This document shows, one piece after another, positions 8,378 to 16,797 of a stretch of DNA of 33,212 bases. The position numbers and the translations under genes are program-made. Source of the DNA: Bacteroidota bacterium (GTDB lineage: Bacteria > Bacteroidota > Bacteroidia > Chitinophagales > Chitinophagaceae); assembly GCA_030831005.1 (NCBI GenBank), contig JAURLW010000105.1:1-33212 (forward strand). The letters are read 5' to 3'. The notes under the pieces are model-generated. The model ran no database searches and was not told the DNA's origin. It was given only the letters and a program-made list of their open reading frames with translations. Every line of letters starts with the position of its first letter. Positions within the stretch are counted from its first letter, which is position 1.

Positions 8378-8758
8378 TTATTTCTTCGCTTTTTCTTTCT
8401 TAGTTCCGTATTTAGAACGACTTTGCTTACGATCTTTCACACCTGCAGTGTCTAATGCACCACGTACGATATGATAACGAACACCTGGTAAGTCTTTTAC
8501 ACGACCACCACGAATCAATACGATAGAGTGCTCTTGTAAGTTATGACCTTCACCTGGGATATACGCAATGATCTCTACTTTATTCGTTAAACGAACTTTA
8601 GCTACTTTACGTAACGCAGAGTTTGGTTTCTTAGGCGTAGTAGTGTACACACGGGTACAAACACCACGACGTTGTGGACAAGCATCTAAGGCTCTTGACT
8701 TAGATTTAACTCGAATTTGTTGGCGTCCTTTACGAACTAATTGTTGTATTGTAGGCAT
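8378..8758 (-). CDS. rpsL: 30S ribosomal protein S12
   Basis: Decoding-centre protein of the small subunit, 126 residues. It starts MPTIQQLVRKGRQQ and carries the conserved TTTPKKPNSALRKVAKVRL loop (from about residue 39) and the GGRVKDLPGVRYH loop. Both lysines linked to streptomycin sensitivity are wild type. The Asp of KDLPG is the residue usually beta-methylthiolated by RimO. The C-terminus is a Lys-rich tail. A strong Bacteroidota promoter at 8792-8821 precedes it, and rpsG follows after 40 bp. Confidence 0.98.
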   Translation of the reverse strand: MPTIQQLVRKGRQQIRVKSKSRALDACPQRRGVCTRVYTTTPKKPNSALRKVAKVRLTNKVEIIAYIPGEGHNLQEHSIVLIRGGRVKDLPGVRYHIVRGALDTAGVKDRKQSRSKYGTKKEKAKK

Positions 8759-8791
8759 TTCTTGTACTTGATATAAATTTCAAATGGATTG

Positions 8792-8821
8792 CAAAGGTAA
8801 TTTACTTTTACCAAAAAACAA
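8792..8821 (-). promoter_or_regulatory. Promoter of rpsL-rpsG
   Basis: On the minus strand TTG (8819-8821), exactly 19 bases, then TACCTTTG (8792-8799). This is the best match in the window to the Bacteroidota consensus. It predicts a leader of about 30 bases before the rpsL ATG at 8758. Confidence 0.75.
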
Positions 8822-8861
8822 CACTTTTATGTAATTTTTGCAATATTTTTTCTCGGAAGTG

Positions 8862-8898
8862 AAAAAAACGGCTTTAAATGATTCATTTAAAGCCGTTT
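8862..8898 (-). terminator. Terminator of trxA
   Basis: Perfect 15-bp stem: AAACGGCTTTAAATG (8866-8880) pairs with 8884-8898 around a 3-base loop. An A-run at 8862-8868 becomes the T-run on the minus strand. It begins 7 bases past the trxA stop. Confidence 0.9.
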
Positions 8899-8905
8899 AG
8901 ATCAT

Positions 8906-9223
8906 TTACATATGTTGCTGAATCTTCTTATCGAAAGCTGGTTTAGGTGCTGCACCTACTTGTTTATCAACTACTTGTCCGCCTTTGATAAATAAAACAC
9001 ATGGAATGCTAGTGATGCCATAGTTTACAGACAAATTTGGGTTTTCGTCTACATTTACTTTACCAACGTTTACTTTCCCTGCATATTCAGTAGATAAAGC
9101 ATCGATGGTTGGACCTAATGCTAAGCATGGACCACACCATGGAGCCCAAAAATCTACTACGCTTAATTTGTCGGATTGAAGAACCTCTGCTTCAAAGTTT
9201 GCATCATTAAATACTGCTGCCAT
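8906..9223 (-). CDS. trxA: Thioredoxin
   Basis: Small cytoplasmic disulfide reductase of 105 residues, the usual size. The active site is WCGPC at 29-33, within DFWAPWCGPC, and the cis-proline is P74 in TSIPCVLF. No signal peptide is visible. An extra cysteine (C75) directly follows the cis-proline, where E. coli Trx1 has Thr. GGQVVDKQVGA forms the last strand and turn. It is a single-gene unit with its own terminator; a TACCTTTG box at 9256-9263 may be its -7 element. Confidence 0.96.
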   Translation of the reverse strand: MAAVFNDANFEAEVLQSDKLSVVDFWAPWCGPCLALGPTIDALSTEYAGKVNVGKVNVDENPNLSVNYGITSIPCVLFIKGGQVVDKQVGAAPKPAFDKKIQQHM

Positions 9224-9255
9224 TGTTTATGTTTTAGAATGTTTATTTTAGATAG

Positions 9256-9263
9256 CAAAGGTA
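9256..9263 (-). promoter_or_regulatory. Putative -7 box of trxA
   Basis: On the minus strand TACCTTTG, identical to the rpsL -7 box, 32 bases before the trxA ATG. No TTG is visible at the -33 distance. Confidence 0.45.
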
Positions 9264-9326
9264 ATAAGGAATTGTGAAAGTAATTATAGATTACACTAAT
9301 ACCTTTATATACATTATGTGGAAAAT

Positions 9327-12300
9327 TTAACTACTCAACTCCAATTTATATTCAATATGGGATTGCGCATCCATATACTGCAATAAATCATCGGTAATAT
9401 CCATTTTTTGAGTACCTAATTTTAGTTTAGTTATTTCTTGCGTTGTTTCGTCAGAGACCCAAAATAATACATCGCATTTACCAGGATGCTCAATAATCAT
9501 TTTGCGCATAGTTTGTATAAACTCTTGAGATACTTTATGTAAAGGCAATTTAATATTCAAACACTTACACCATACCTTACGCGCTTGTTCTAACAACATC
9601 ATATTTTGAATAGAAAACTCAAAATAGTTTTCTCTAAATCGATGTTGTTGATACGAGCCTGTTATGATTAAGGATTGTCCGTCTTTAATGTAATTGGAAT
9701 ACTTTACATACTGCTCTTTCCAAAGTGTGAAGGTATAACTACCGCTATAATCATTCAAATTGAAGCGACAATATTTAACTCCCGTTTTAGTAGTTAAATC
9801 TGCAGCATCGGTAACAAAACCAGCTATCTTCAGCACTTTATCTACACTATTCTCTATTTGATCTACCGTATTGAAATTGAAATTCTTCATTTCAAATTTA
9901 AACCCATCAAGCGGATGAGCACTCAGATAAATACCCACTACCTCTTTTTCTTTCTGCAATAATTCCGGCAATGACCAATTGTCGCAGGCAGGCATTTCAG
10001 GGGGCTTAATATCAGGCATTGCCATGGCTCCAAACAAGCTATTAGTAGTAGCACTTTTACTTGCTTGCACTTGATTACCAAAACGTATTAATCTTTCTAT
10101 ACCACTTACATTATCTGAAGGCGTAGCATAAAAATATTGCGCTCTGTGCAAATCTGTAAAACTATCAAAGGCACCTGCTAAAACTAAACTTTCTAAGGAT
10201 CGTTTATTAACTGTACGTTGATTGATACGGGATACAAAATCATAAATACTGGCATAACTGCCGTTTGTTTCTCGTTCTAAAATTAAATCCTCTACAGCCG
10301 ACTCTCCTACTCCTTTAATGGCATTTAAACCAAAACGTACAACACCTGATTTATTTACAGAAAAACCTTTTCTACTTTCATTTACATCCGGACCCAAAAC
10401 AGGCAAATTCATACGCCTACACTCTTCCATGAAAAAGGTAATCTTATCAATATTATTTTGGTTGTTATTTAAAACAGCCGCCATGTATTCTGCCGGATAA
10501 TGCGCTTTTAAATAGGCTGTTTGATATGCTACAAATGCATAGCAAGTAGAATGTGATTTATTAAAAGCGTATTGTGCAAAGGCTTCCCAATCGGTCCATA
10601 TTTTATTTAATTTATCCTCAGGATGATTTAAGTCCGTAGCGCCTTTCATGAAATCACCTTTCATTTTATCGAGCGTATAACGATCCTTTTTACCCATTGC
10701 TTTACGCAACACATCGGCTTGTCCTTTTGTAAAATTGGCTAGCTTCTGAGACAATAACATAACTTGCTCCTGATACACGGTAATACCATAGGTATCTGCA
10801 AGGTATTCTTCCATTTCTGGAAGATCATATACGATTGATTCCAAACCGTGTTTACGCTTAATGAAGTTTGGAATGTATTGTATAGGTCCTGGCCTATACA
10901 AGGCATTCATAGCAATTAGATCATCAAATTTATCGGGCTTTAAATCTCTTAAGTGCTTTTGCATCCCAACGCTTTCAAATTGAAAGGTTCCATTGGTTGC
11001 ACCACTTTTATATAACTCAAATGTTTTTTCATCATCAAGCGGAATCGTATCTAGATCAATCTCAATTCCATGATTTAATTTAATTAACTCTAATGCATCT
11101 TTTAAAATGGATAAGGTTTTCAAACCTAAAAAGTCCATTTTAATTACCCCTGCATTTTCAATTATTTTTCCTTCATATTGTGTTATGAGCAAGTCAACTT
11201 CTTTACTCGTTGCTACCGGTATTAATTCGCTCAAATCTTTAGGTGCAATAATGATACCCGCTGCATGTATTCCCGTACCCCTAACAGAGCCTTCTAATAT
11301 TTCTGCTTGTCGCAATACATCGCCTGCTAAAGACTCTTCTTGATAGTACTTTCTTAGTTTGAGTACATTATCAATATCCTCTTGTTGCAATCCTTCTTTT
11401 TCCTTCAATCCCTTATCACCATCAATTGGAGCTGTTAACACTCTTTTTAAAGACACGCCAGGTTTATCAGGTACTAATTTAGCTAAGCCATTAGCCTCCA
11501 TCAATGGAAGATCTAATACGCGGGCTACGTCCTTAATGCTCATCTTAGCAGCCATTGTACCATAGGTAACGATATGAGCTACTTGATTTTTTCCATATTT
11601 ATCAACTACATAATCAATTACTTTTTGTCGGCCCGCATCATCAAAATCCGTATCAATATCGGGCATCGATTTTCTATCTGGATTTAAGAAACGCTCAAAA
11701 AGTAATTTATATTTTATCGGGTCGATATTGGTAATGCCAATACAATATGCAACAGCTGAGCCCGCTGCCGATCCTCTACCTGGACCAACAAATACACCCA
11801 AGTCTCTACCCGCTTTAATGAAGTCTGCTACAATTAAAAAGTAACCGGCAAAACCCATGGTTTTAACGGTAAACAATTCAAACTTAATACGCTCTTCAAT
11901 TTCAGCTGTTATTTCTTGATAACGATGTTTGGCGCCTTCCCAAGTAAGATGTTCTAAATAAGCATCTTGATCATTATTGAAATTTTCTGGCACCTGAAAA
12001 AAGGGTAATAGAATTTCTCTTTCTAATTTTAAAGGTGCTACTTTATCTACAATCAATTGGGTATTTTCAATTGCTTGTGGTATATCTTTAAATAAGCTAC
12101 TCATTTCTTGAGTAGTCTTAAAATAAAATTGATCGTTATAAAAAGCAAATCGAGTATTTCTATTCTGCGCAGCATCATCATCTACAAACTCTTTCATACT
12201 CGGTGTCGATTTTTTCTCACCTGTATTGATGCACAATAAAATATCGTGTGCATTATAATCAGTTTGATCTACATAGTGGGAATCATTAGAGGCAATAACG

Positions 12301-12947
12301 GGAACTTGATATTTTTTAGCCCATTTCAACAGCACTTCGTTTACCTTTATTTGCTCAGGAATATCATGTCTTTGCAATTCTACATAATAATCATCGCCAA
12401 ATAAATCTAACCACCATTTAAATTCTTTTTCTGCTTCCTCTTCGCCTTTATTTAAAATAGCTTTAGGTACAGATGCTCCAATGCAACAAGTCGTAGCAAT
12501 TAGTCCTTCGTGATATTGCAATACCAATTCTTTATCAATCCTTGGGTATTTACCGTAAAGACCTTCCATAAAACCGAGGGAACATAGCTTTACGAGATTT
12601 TTATAGCCAATTTCATTTTTTGCTAAAAACAATTGATGATAACGCTTATCCTTTTCCTCTCTAGAAAAACTTCTTTTATGCCTGTTTTCTACGAGATAAA
12701 ATTCACAACCAACAATTGGTTTCACTACAGGTTCTACAATATCATTTCCTAACTCATCTTTACCCACAACTTTTTTATTTTTCCATGCAGCAGCAACAAA
12801 CTCAAATGCCCCAAACATATTTCCATGGTCGGTAATAGCAATGGCAGGCATATTATCTTCCATCGCTTTATTATATAAGCGAGAAATGCTAGAAGCTCCG
12901 TCTAATAAAGAAAATTGGGTATGATTGTGTAAATGAGAAAACTGCAT
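9327..12947 (-). CDS. dnaE: DNA polymerase III subunit alpha
   Basis: Catalytic subunit of the replicative polymerase, C-family, 1206 residues. The N-terminal PHP domain starts MQFSHLHNHTQFSLLDG, with His 5, 7 and 9 and ITDHGNMFG at 38-45. The palm contains GPGRGSAAGSAVAYC (388-402) and the metal-binding aspartates D430 and D432 in MPDIDTDFDD. The fingers and tandem helix-hairpin-helix region follow (FGLNAIKGVGESAVEDLI). A C-terminal OB fold starts near VLKIAGFVTDA. Proofreading is presumably by a separate epsilon subunit, since no exonuclease domain is inserted as in PolC. The gene is preceded by pabB on the same strand with a 93-bp gap. Confidence 0.98.
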   Translation of the reverse strand: MQFSHLHNHTQFSLLDGASSISRLYNKAMEDNMPAIAITDHGNMFGAFEFVAAAWKNKKVVGKDELGNDIVEPVVKPIVGCEFYLVENRHKRSFSREEKDKRYHQLFLAKNEIGYKNLVKLCSLGFMEGLYGKYPRIDKELVLQYHEGLIATTCCIGASVPKAILNKGEEEAEKEFKWWLDLFGDDYYVELQRHDIPEQIKVNEVLLKWAKKYQVPVIASNDSHYVDQTDYNAHDILLCINTGEKKSTPSMKEFVDDDAAQNRNTRFAFYNDQFYFKTTQEMSSLFKDIPQAIENTQLIVDKVAPLKLEREILLPFFQVPENFNNDQDAYLEHLTWEGAKHRYQEITAEIEERIKFELFTVKTMGFAGYFLIVADFIKAGRDLGVFVGPGRGSAAGSAVAYCIGITNIDPIKYKLLFERFLNPDRKSMPDIDTDFDDAGRQKVIDYVVDKYGKNQVAHIVTYGTMAAKMSIKDVARVLDLPLMEANGLAKLVPDKPGVSLKRVLTAPIDGDKGLKEKEGLQQEDIDNVLKLRKYYQEESLAGDVLRQAEILEGSVRGTGIHAAGIIIAPKDLSELIPVATSKEVDLLITQYEGKIIENAGVIKMDFLGLKTLSILKDALELIKLNHGIEIDLDTIPLDDEKTFELYKSGATNGTFQFESVGMQKHLRDLKPDKFDDLIAMNALYRPGPIQYIPNFIKRKHGLESIVYDLPEMEEYLADTYGITVYQEQVMLLSQKLANFTKGQADVLRKAMGKKDRYTLDKMKGDFMKGATDLNHPEDKLNKIWTDWEAFAQYAFNKSHSTCYAFVAYQTAYLKAHYPAEYMAAVLNNNQNNIDKITFFMEECRRMNLPVLGPDVNESRKGFSVNKSGVVRFGLNAIKGVGESAVEDLILERETNGSYASIYDFVSRINQRTVNKRSLESLVLAGAFDSFTDLHRAQYFYATPSDNVSGIERLIRFGNQVQASKSATTNSLFGAMAMPDIKPPEMPACDNWSLPELLQKEKEVVGIYLSAHPLDGFKFEMKNFNFNTVDQIENSVDKVLKIAGFVTDAADLTTKTGVKYCRFNLNDYSGSYTFTLWKEQYVKYSNYIKDGQSLIITGSYQQHRFRENYFEFSIQNMMLLEQARKVWCKCLNIKLPLHKVSQEFIQTMRKMIIEHPGKCDVLFWVSDETTQEITKLKLGTQKMDITDDLLQYMDAQSHIEYKLELSS

Positions 12948-13040
12948 AAATTCTTAAACTAATGTATAGCAAATGAGCTATCCAATACCTACAAAGAAAC
13001 ACAAAAAATAGGGCAAATAAAAACAATTTTATTAACAGCC

Positions 13041-14333
13041 TTAGGCTTTATAAAACAGGGATTCCAAGGCTTTCACCTTCAATTTTAACTCCTCCCATTC
13101 TTGTTGAGGATCGCTATCAATAGTAATAGCACCGCCACTGGCTATAGCAATAGATTGATCTAATGTATTGATAAAAAATGAACGTATGACTACATTAAAA
13201 TCAAAATCTCCCGTTGGACTAATATATCCAATGGAGCCTGAAAAAAGTCCTCTTTGATACAGCTCTAAGGCTTCGATTAATTGCATAACCATGATTTTGG
13301 GCGCGCCGGTCATACTCCCCATTGGGAAAAGTGCCTTAATAATTTGGGTAAACGATATACCCTCTTTTAATTGACATTGAATAGTAGAAATCAAATGATG
13401 CACTTGAGGAAATGTATACACTTTTAAAAGCTCTGTTACTTCTACCGTCCCAAGCTTAGCAACACGAGCTAAATCATTTCTAACTAAATCTACAATCATT
13501 ACATGCTCCGCCAATTCTTTAGAAGCATTGGATAAGTTGGTTTTTTGAATTTCATCTTGCTCCAAATCATGTCCTCTCTTAATGGTGCCTTTGATTGGTT
13601 GAGAATAAAGCATCTGATCTGTTTTAGCCAGAAATCGTTCTGGACTAGCGCAAAGCACGTGCTGATGTTTAAACTTATAATACGCAGCAAAAGGAGCAGG
13701 AGAATGTTGCATTAAGGAAGCAAACACCTGCAAGGCAGCGGTTTGTTGTAATTTAGATTGAACTACAACGCAATAATTCAACTCGTAACAATCGCCCATT
13801 CTAATATGTTCCTGTATGCGCTTAATTTTAGTTATATAGTCTGCTTGCGATTCTGAGGTTACAAAATCAAGTGTTTCTTGAATGGGCTCCACAATGCTTT
13901 GAGCCGACATAACTTGATTATAGATCAAAATTGGATCTTGATCCGATTCAATTACTAAAGATTGGCTATTTCGCTCGATATAAATTACACTAGTGGGCCT
14001 ATAAAAAAGCGTAGGCGAAAAAGTATTAAAAACAGGTAAGGTATTCTCTAATTGTTTTTCAACGAAAGATTTATAATTATAAGCTATATGACCAAAAAAC
14101 CAATCTTGTTGGGCTTCATTAGCTATATCTTCTATATTATAAAGCTTGGTATCATCCTTAGCAACTCCTATTATTATTTCATAGGTCCCCTTGGTCGTAT
14201 AATTCTGATTCGTGCACAAATAAGAAAAAATGCTGAATGGTTGTAACCAATTCAGCATTTTTAATTTCATTACTTCCAATTCATGGGATTGAAAAGGAAA
14301 AGCTTTTTTATTTCTATTATTATCTATACGCAT
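13041..14333 (-). CDS. pabB: Aminodeoxychorismate synthase component I
   Basis: Chorismate-utilising enzyme of 430 residues that makes 4-amino-4-deoxychorismate, the p-aminobenzoate precursor for folate. The motif SQPIKGTIKRG (244-254) carries the Lys (K248) that marks PabB; anthranilate synthase TrpE has Ala there. Other family blocks are DLVRNDLARVAKLGTVEV (282-299), PMGSMTGAPKIMVMQLIE (337-354) and SGGAITIDSDPQQEWEE (399-415). The glutamine amidotransferase partner PabA is not adjacent. Its ATG abuts the stop of the upstream charge-block gene with no gap, suggesting translational coupling in a purA - acidic protein - pabB unit. TrpE is the alternative but fits the Lys motif less well. Confidence 0.9.
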   Translation of the reverse strand: MRIDNNRNKKAFPFQSHELEVMKLKMLNWLQPFSIFSYLCTNQNYTTKGTYEIIIGVAKDDTKLYNIEDIANEAQQDWFFGHIAYNYKSFVEKQLENTLPVFNTFSPTLFYRPTSVIYIERNSQSLVIESDQDPILIYNQVMSAQSIVEPIQETLDFVTSESQADYITKIKRIQEHIRMGDCYELNYCVVVQSKLQQTAALQVFASLMQHSPAPFAAYYKFKHQHVLCASPERFLAKTDQMLYSQPIKGTIKRGHDLEQDEIQKTNLSNASKELAEHVMIVDLVRNDLARVAKLGTVEVTELLKVYTFPQVHHLISTIQCQLKEGISFTQIIKALFPMGSMTGAPKIMVMQLIEALELYQRGLFSGSIGYISPTGDFDFNVVIRSFFINTLDQSIAIASGGAITIDSDPQQEWEELKLKVKALESLFYKA

Positions 14334-14750
14334 TTAAAAATCATCATCGTCATCATCAAAACCACCATCATTGAAAAACCCTAGGTCTTTGAAATCATCA
14401 TCATCGTCGTCTTTTAAAGATTTTTTAGGACCCGATTTAGATTTTGATTTTGGCAATTCAAATTCCTCAAAATCTTTATCCATATCATAATCATCTACAT
14501 CATCGAAATCATCATCGTCATCATCCTCCATGTCATCATCAAAATCATCATCGTCTATATCATCATCCTCTTCTATTTTCTTAGTTGTTTTTTTAGTTGC
14601 TTTTACTGCAGTTTTTTTAGCAGGCTTTACTTCTTCTTCCTCATCATCCTCATCAACAGTTTTTTTCTTAGCTGCTTTTTTAACAGGAGTATCTTTTTTT
14701 ACTACGGCTGCTTTTTTAGTTGTGCTTTTTTTACTAGGTGTAGTCTTCAT
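14334..14750 (-). CDS. Charge-block low-complexity protein (Lys-rich N-half, Asp-rich C-half)
   Basis: I do not recognise a named family. From the ATG at 14750 the product has 138 residues. The first part is basic and histone-like (TTPSKKSTTKKAAVVKKD, PVKKAAKKK). Alternating blocks of Asp/Glu and Lys/Thr follow, and the last half is dominated by poly-Asp runs, ending FDDDDDDF. There are no membrane segments or cysteines. A longer frame from a TTG at 14828 begins right at the purA stop, but its extra 26 residues are AT-rich and unlike the rest, so I prefer the ATG. The protein is likely disordered. The stop touches the pabB start. Similar charge-biased small proteins are frequent in Bacteroidota. 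Function is unknown. Confidence 0.7.
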   Translation of the reverse strand: MKTTPSKKSTTKKAAVVKKDTPVKKAAKKKTVDEDDEEEEVKPAKKTAVKATKKTTKKIEEDDDIDDDDFDDDMEDDDDDDFDDVDDYDMDKDFEEFELPKSKSKSGPKKSLKDDDDDDFKDLGFFNDGGFDDDDDDF

Positions 14751-14828
14751 GTTTTCAAAAACTTTGTTGATGTAAAATTTTAAATCTTTATTGAAATTGC
14801 CAAATTTTTTTAAAACTTTTTTTTTCAA

Positions 14829-16094
14829 TTATTTTAAATGAATTAACTGATCTCTTCCAGGGCCATTAGAAATGTATTCTATTTTAGTTTCAATAAATTG
14901 TTCAATAAAATTACAATACGTTATAAACGCCGGATCCAAATTTTCTTGCGAAGTACTTTTTGAGGTTGGATTTTCCCATCCAGGAAATTGTTTATAAACT
15001 GGCTTTATAGTTGCATTACAAACATCATATGGAAAATCTTCGGTTACCGTTCCATTAACGTCATACGCTATACAAACTTCAACCGGTTTGAACGCATCTA
15101 AAATATCTGCTTTAGTTACAATTAATTTTGTAACACCGCTGAGCATTACTGCATATTTCAAGGCCACTAAATCAATCCAGCCGCAACGACGAGGACGACC
15201 CGTAGTTGCTCCAAATTCGCCACCTTCTTTTCTAATTGCTTCACCCAATTCATCCATTAATTCTGTAGGGAATGGTCCGCCACCTACACGCGTGCAATAC
15301 GCTTTAGTGATTCCAAATATATCTCTAATTTTAGTAGGTGCTACACCAAGTCCATTACAAACACCTGCAGAAATAGTATTAGAACTTGTAACGAATGGAT
15401 ACGTACCAAAATCAATATCTAACATGCTACCTTGCGCACCTTCTGCAAGTACTTTCTTTCCTTGTTTCAATTGATTATTCAACCAATACTCTGCATTGAT
15501 AATTTGCAATTCCTTTAAAAAGTGTACTGCTTTGAAAAAATCATCTTCCCAAGCTTGCCAATCCACTACTTGATCATATTGATTCAGTAATTGTAGATGT
15601 TTTTCTTTTAATCTATTGTAACGCGCTTCAAAATCATGGGCTAAAATATCGCCGATACGCAAACCATTTCTACCGGTTTTGTCCATATAAGCCGGACCTA
15701 TACCTTTTAATGTAGAACCAATTTTATCGTTTCCTTTAGAGGCTTCTGAAGCAGCATCTAAAGCTCTATGCGTTGGAATAATGATATGCGCTCTTTGAGA
15801 GATAAATAACCTGCTCAGCATGTCGGGTTGTAAAGCTACTATCGTATCAATTTCTTTTTTCAAGGTTACTGGATCTATCACAACACCATTACCTATTAAG
15901 TTAAGACAATGCGAATGAAAGACACCAGAAGGAATAGTATGCAATACTACTTTTTGTCCGTTTACATATAAGGTATGTCCAGCATTTGGTCCACCTTGAA
16001 ATCTTGCTATAATATCATATGAAGTAGCTAAGTAATCAACAATTTTACCCTTTCCTTCATCGCCCCATTGCAATCCTAATAATACGTCTATCAT
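14829..16094 (-). CDS. purA: Adenylosuccinate synthetase
   Basis: Joins IMP and aspartate using GTP, the first committed step to AMP. It has 421 residues, the usual length. The P-loop-like GDEGKGK is at 11-17 with catalytic D12, and GGPNAGHTL at about 35-43 carries the catalytic His. Also present are KGIGPAYMDKTGRNGLR, LAEGAQGSMLDIDFGTYPFVTSSN and the base/GTP segment TTGRPRRCGWIDL. The C-terminus ISNGPGRDQLIHL matches the family end. It is divergent from the LPExxxVDY gene, and a TTG/TAACTTTA promoter sits in the gap. The charge-block protein and pabB follow downstream. Confidence 0.98.
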   Translation of the reverse strand: MIDVLLGLQWGDEGKGKIVDYLATSYDIIARFQGGPNAGHTLYVNGQKVVLHTIPSGVFHSHCLNLIGNGVVIDPVTLKKEIDTIVALQPDMLSRLFISQRAHIIIPTHRALDAASEASKGNDKIGSTLKGIGPAYMDKTGRNGLRIGDILAHDFEARYNRLKEKHLQLLNQYDQVVDWQAWEDDFFKAVHFLKELQIINAEYWLNNQLKQGKKVLAEGAQGSMLDIDFGTYPFVTSSNTISAGVCNGLGVAPTKIRDIFGITKAYCTRVGGGPFPTELMDELGEAIRKEGGEFGATTGRPRRCGWIDLVALKYAVMLSGVTKLIVTKADILDAFKPVEVCIAYDVNGTVTEDFPYDVCNATIKPVYKQFPGWENPTSKSTSQENLDPAFITYCNFIEQFIETKIEYISNGPGRDQLIHLK

Positions 16095-16111
16095 TTTTTT
16101 AAATTGAATTG

Positions 16112-16141
16112 TAAAGTTACTTTCAAAATTGGTTTCTCAAA
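16112..16141 (-). promoter_or_regulatory. Putative purA promoter
   Basis: On the minus strand TTTG (16138-16141), an 18-base spacer, then TAACTTTA (16112-16119), one base off TAnnTTTG. It lies 17 bases before the purA ATG, so the leader would be short. Confidence 0.45.
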
Positions 16142-16197
16142 CAATAAAAGAAAAAAAATAGAAAAAAATATATCTACATAATCTAATTTGGTTCTCC

Positions 16198-16230
16198 TTT
16201 GCATTTTGTTTTTAAAATACTGTATATTTA
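16198..16230 (+). promoter_or_regulatory. Putative promoter of the LPExxxVDY gene
   Basis: TTTG (16198-16201), 21 bases, then TATATTTA (16223-16230), one base off TAnnTTTG. It is 22 bases before the ATG at 16253. Confidence 0.5.
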
Positions 16231-16252
16231 GCCCCGAAAGTAGGCCAAAAGC

Positions 16253-16696
16253 ATGAGTGATAAAATATATCTATTAGATTATGAAGATCAGCAAGAAGAC
16301 TTTTTTTCTGACTTTGTTCTTATTGGTATCACCTGCACCTTTAATACCGAAAAATTTGTTTGGCTACTCCATAAATATCTCAATATTGCATTCCATCGCC
16401 AGTTAGAAATGGACGTATTTATTTCTAAGAGCGAGGACGAACAGCAGTATTTCCCTGTTTTTACCTACCAAGCTCCCTTAAAAAGTACCGAGCATGTACT
16501 ATATAAACAAAAGGAAAAAACAGATTTCCTGTTGCCCGAAATTAAAAATGTAGATTACCTGTGGGGTATGCGCGGGGGCGACGCCAATAATGAGGCTAGC
16601 TATTTGATTCCCATCATCAAGCAAATTCCCGAAATTCAATTCATACAGGTTTTAGATCCCAAGAAACTAAAGAACAAATTGAACATCGTGCTCTAA
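16253..16696 (+). CDS. IPExxxVDY family protein
   Basis: Small soluble protein of 147 residues. It contains LPEIKNVDYLWGMRGGD at about 94-110, matching the signature that names the Bacteroidota IPExxxVDY family (Leu replaces the first Ile here). No signal peptide, membrane segment or catalytic motif is visible. The N-terminal half is acidic (LLDYEDQQEDFFSDF) and is followed by an alternating hydrophobic pattern suggesting an alpha/beta fold. Function is unknown. In this phylum such genes are usually found among housekeeping genes; here it is divergent from purA and 101 bp upstream of the DUF2723 gene. Confidence 0.75.
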   Translation: MSDKIYLLDYEDQQEDFFSDFVLIGITCTFNTEKFVWLLHKYLNIAFHRQLEMDVFISKSEDEQQYFPVFTYQAPLKSTEHVLYKQKEKTDFLLPEIKNVDYLWGMRGGDANNEASYLIPIIKQIPEIQFIQVLDPKKLKNKLNIVL

Positions 16697-16763
16697 TGCA
16701 GGATGGAATTAAATAATATTTGTTAAATCATAGAATAGTATAGTAGACTTTAAGCTATTTTTC

Positions 16764-16771
16764 TATATTTG
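16764..16771 (+). promoter_or_regulatory. Putative -7 box of the DUF2723 gene
   Basis: TATATTTG, an exact TAnnTTTG match, 26 bases before the ATG at 16798. No good -33 TTG is visible. Confidence 0.45.
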
Positions 16772-16797
16772 TTGCAATTCAATAAAATAAATCAACA

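Noticed and set aside
13041..14333. Anthranilate synthase component I (TrpE)
   Set aside because: The PIKGT motif with Lys is the PabB hallmark; TrpE carries Ala there, and no trp genes are nearby.
14530..14775. Plus-strand Ser-rich frame opposite the charge-block gene
   Set aside because: Poly-Ser arises from reading GAT (Asp) codons on the opposite strand; the minus-strand gene fits between purA and pabB.
14751..14828. N-terminal extension of the charge-block protein from a TTG codon
   Set aside because: The extra residues are typical of translated AT-rich spacer and a good ATG with matching composition follows; kept only as an alternative start.
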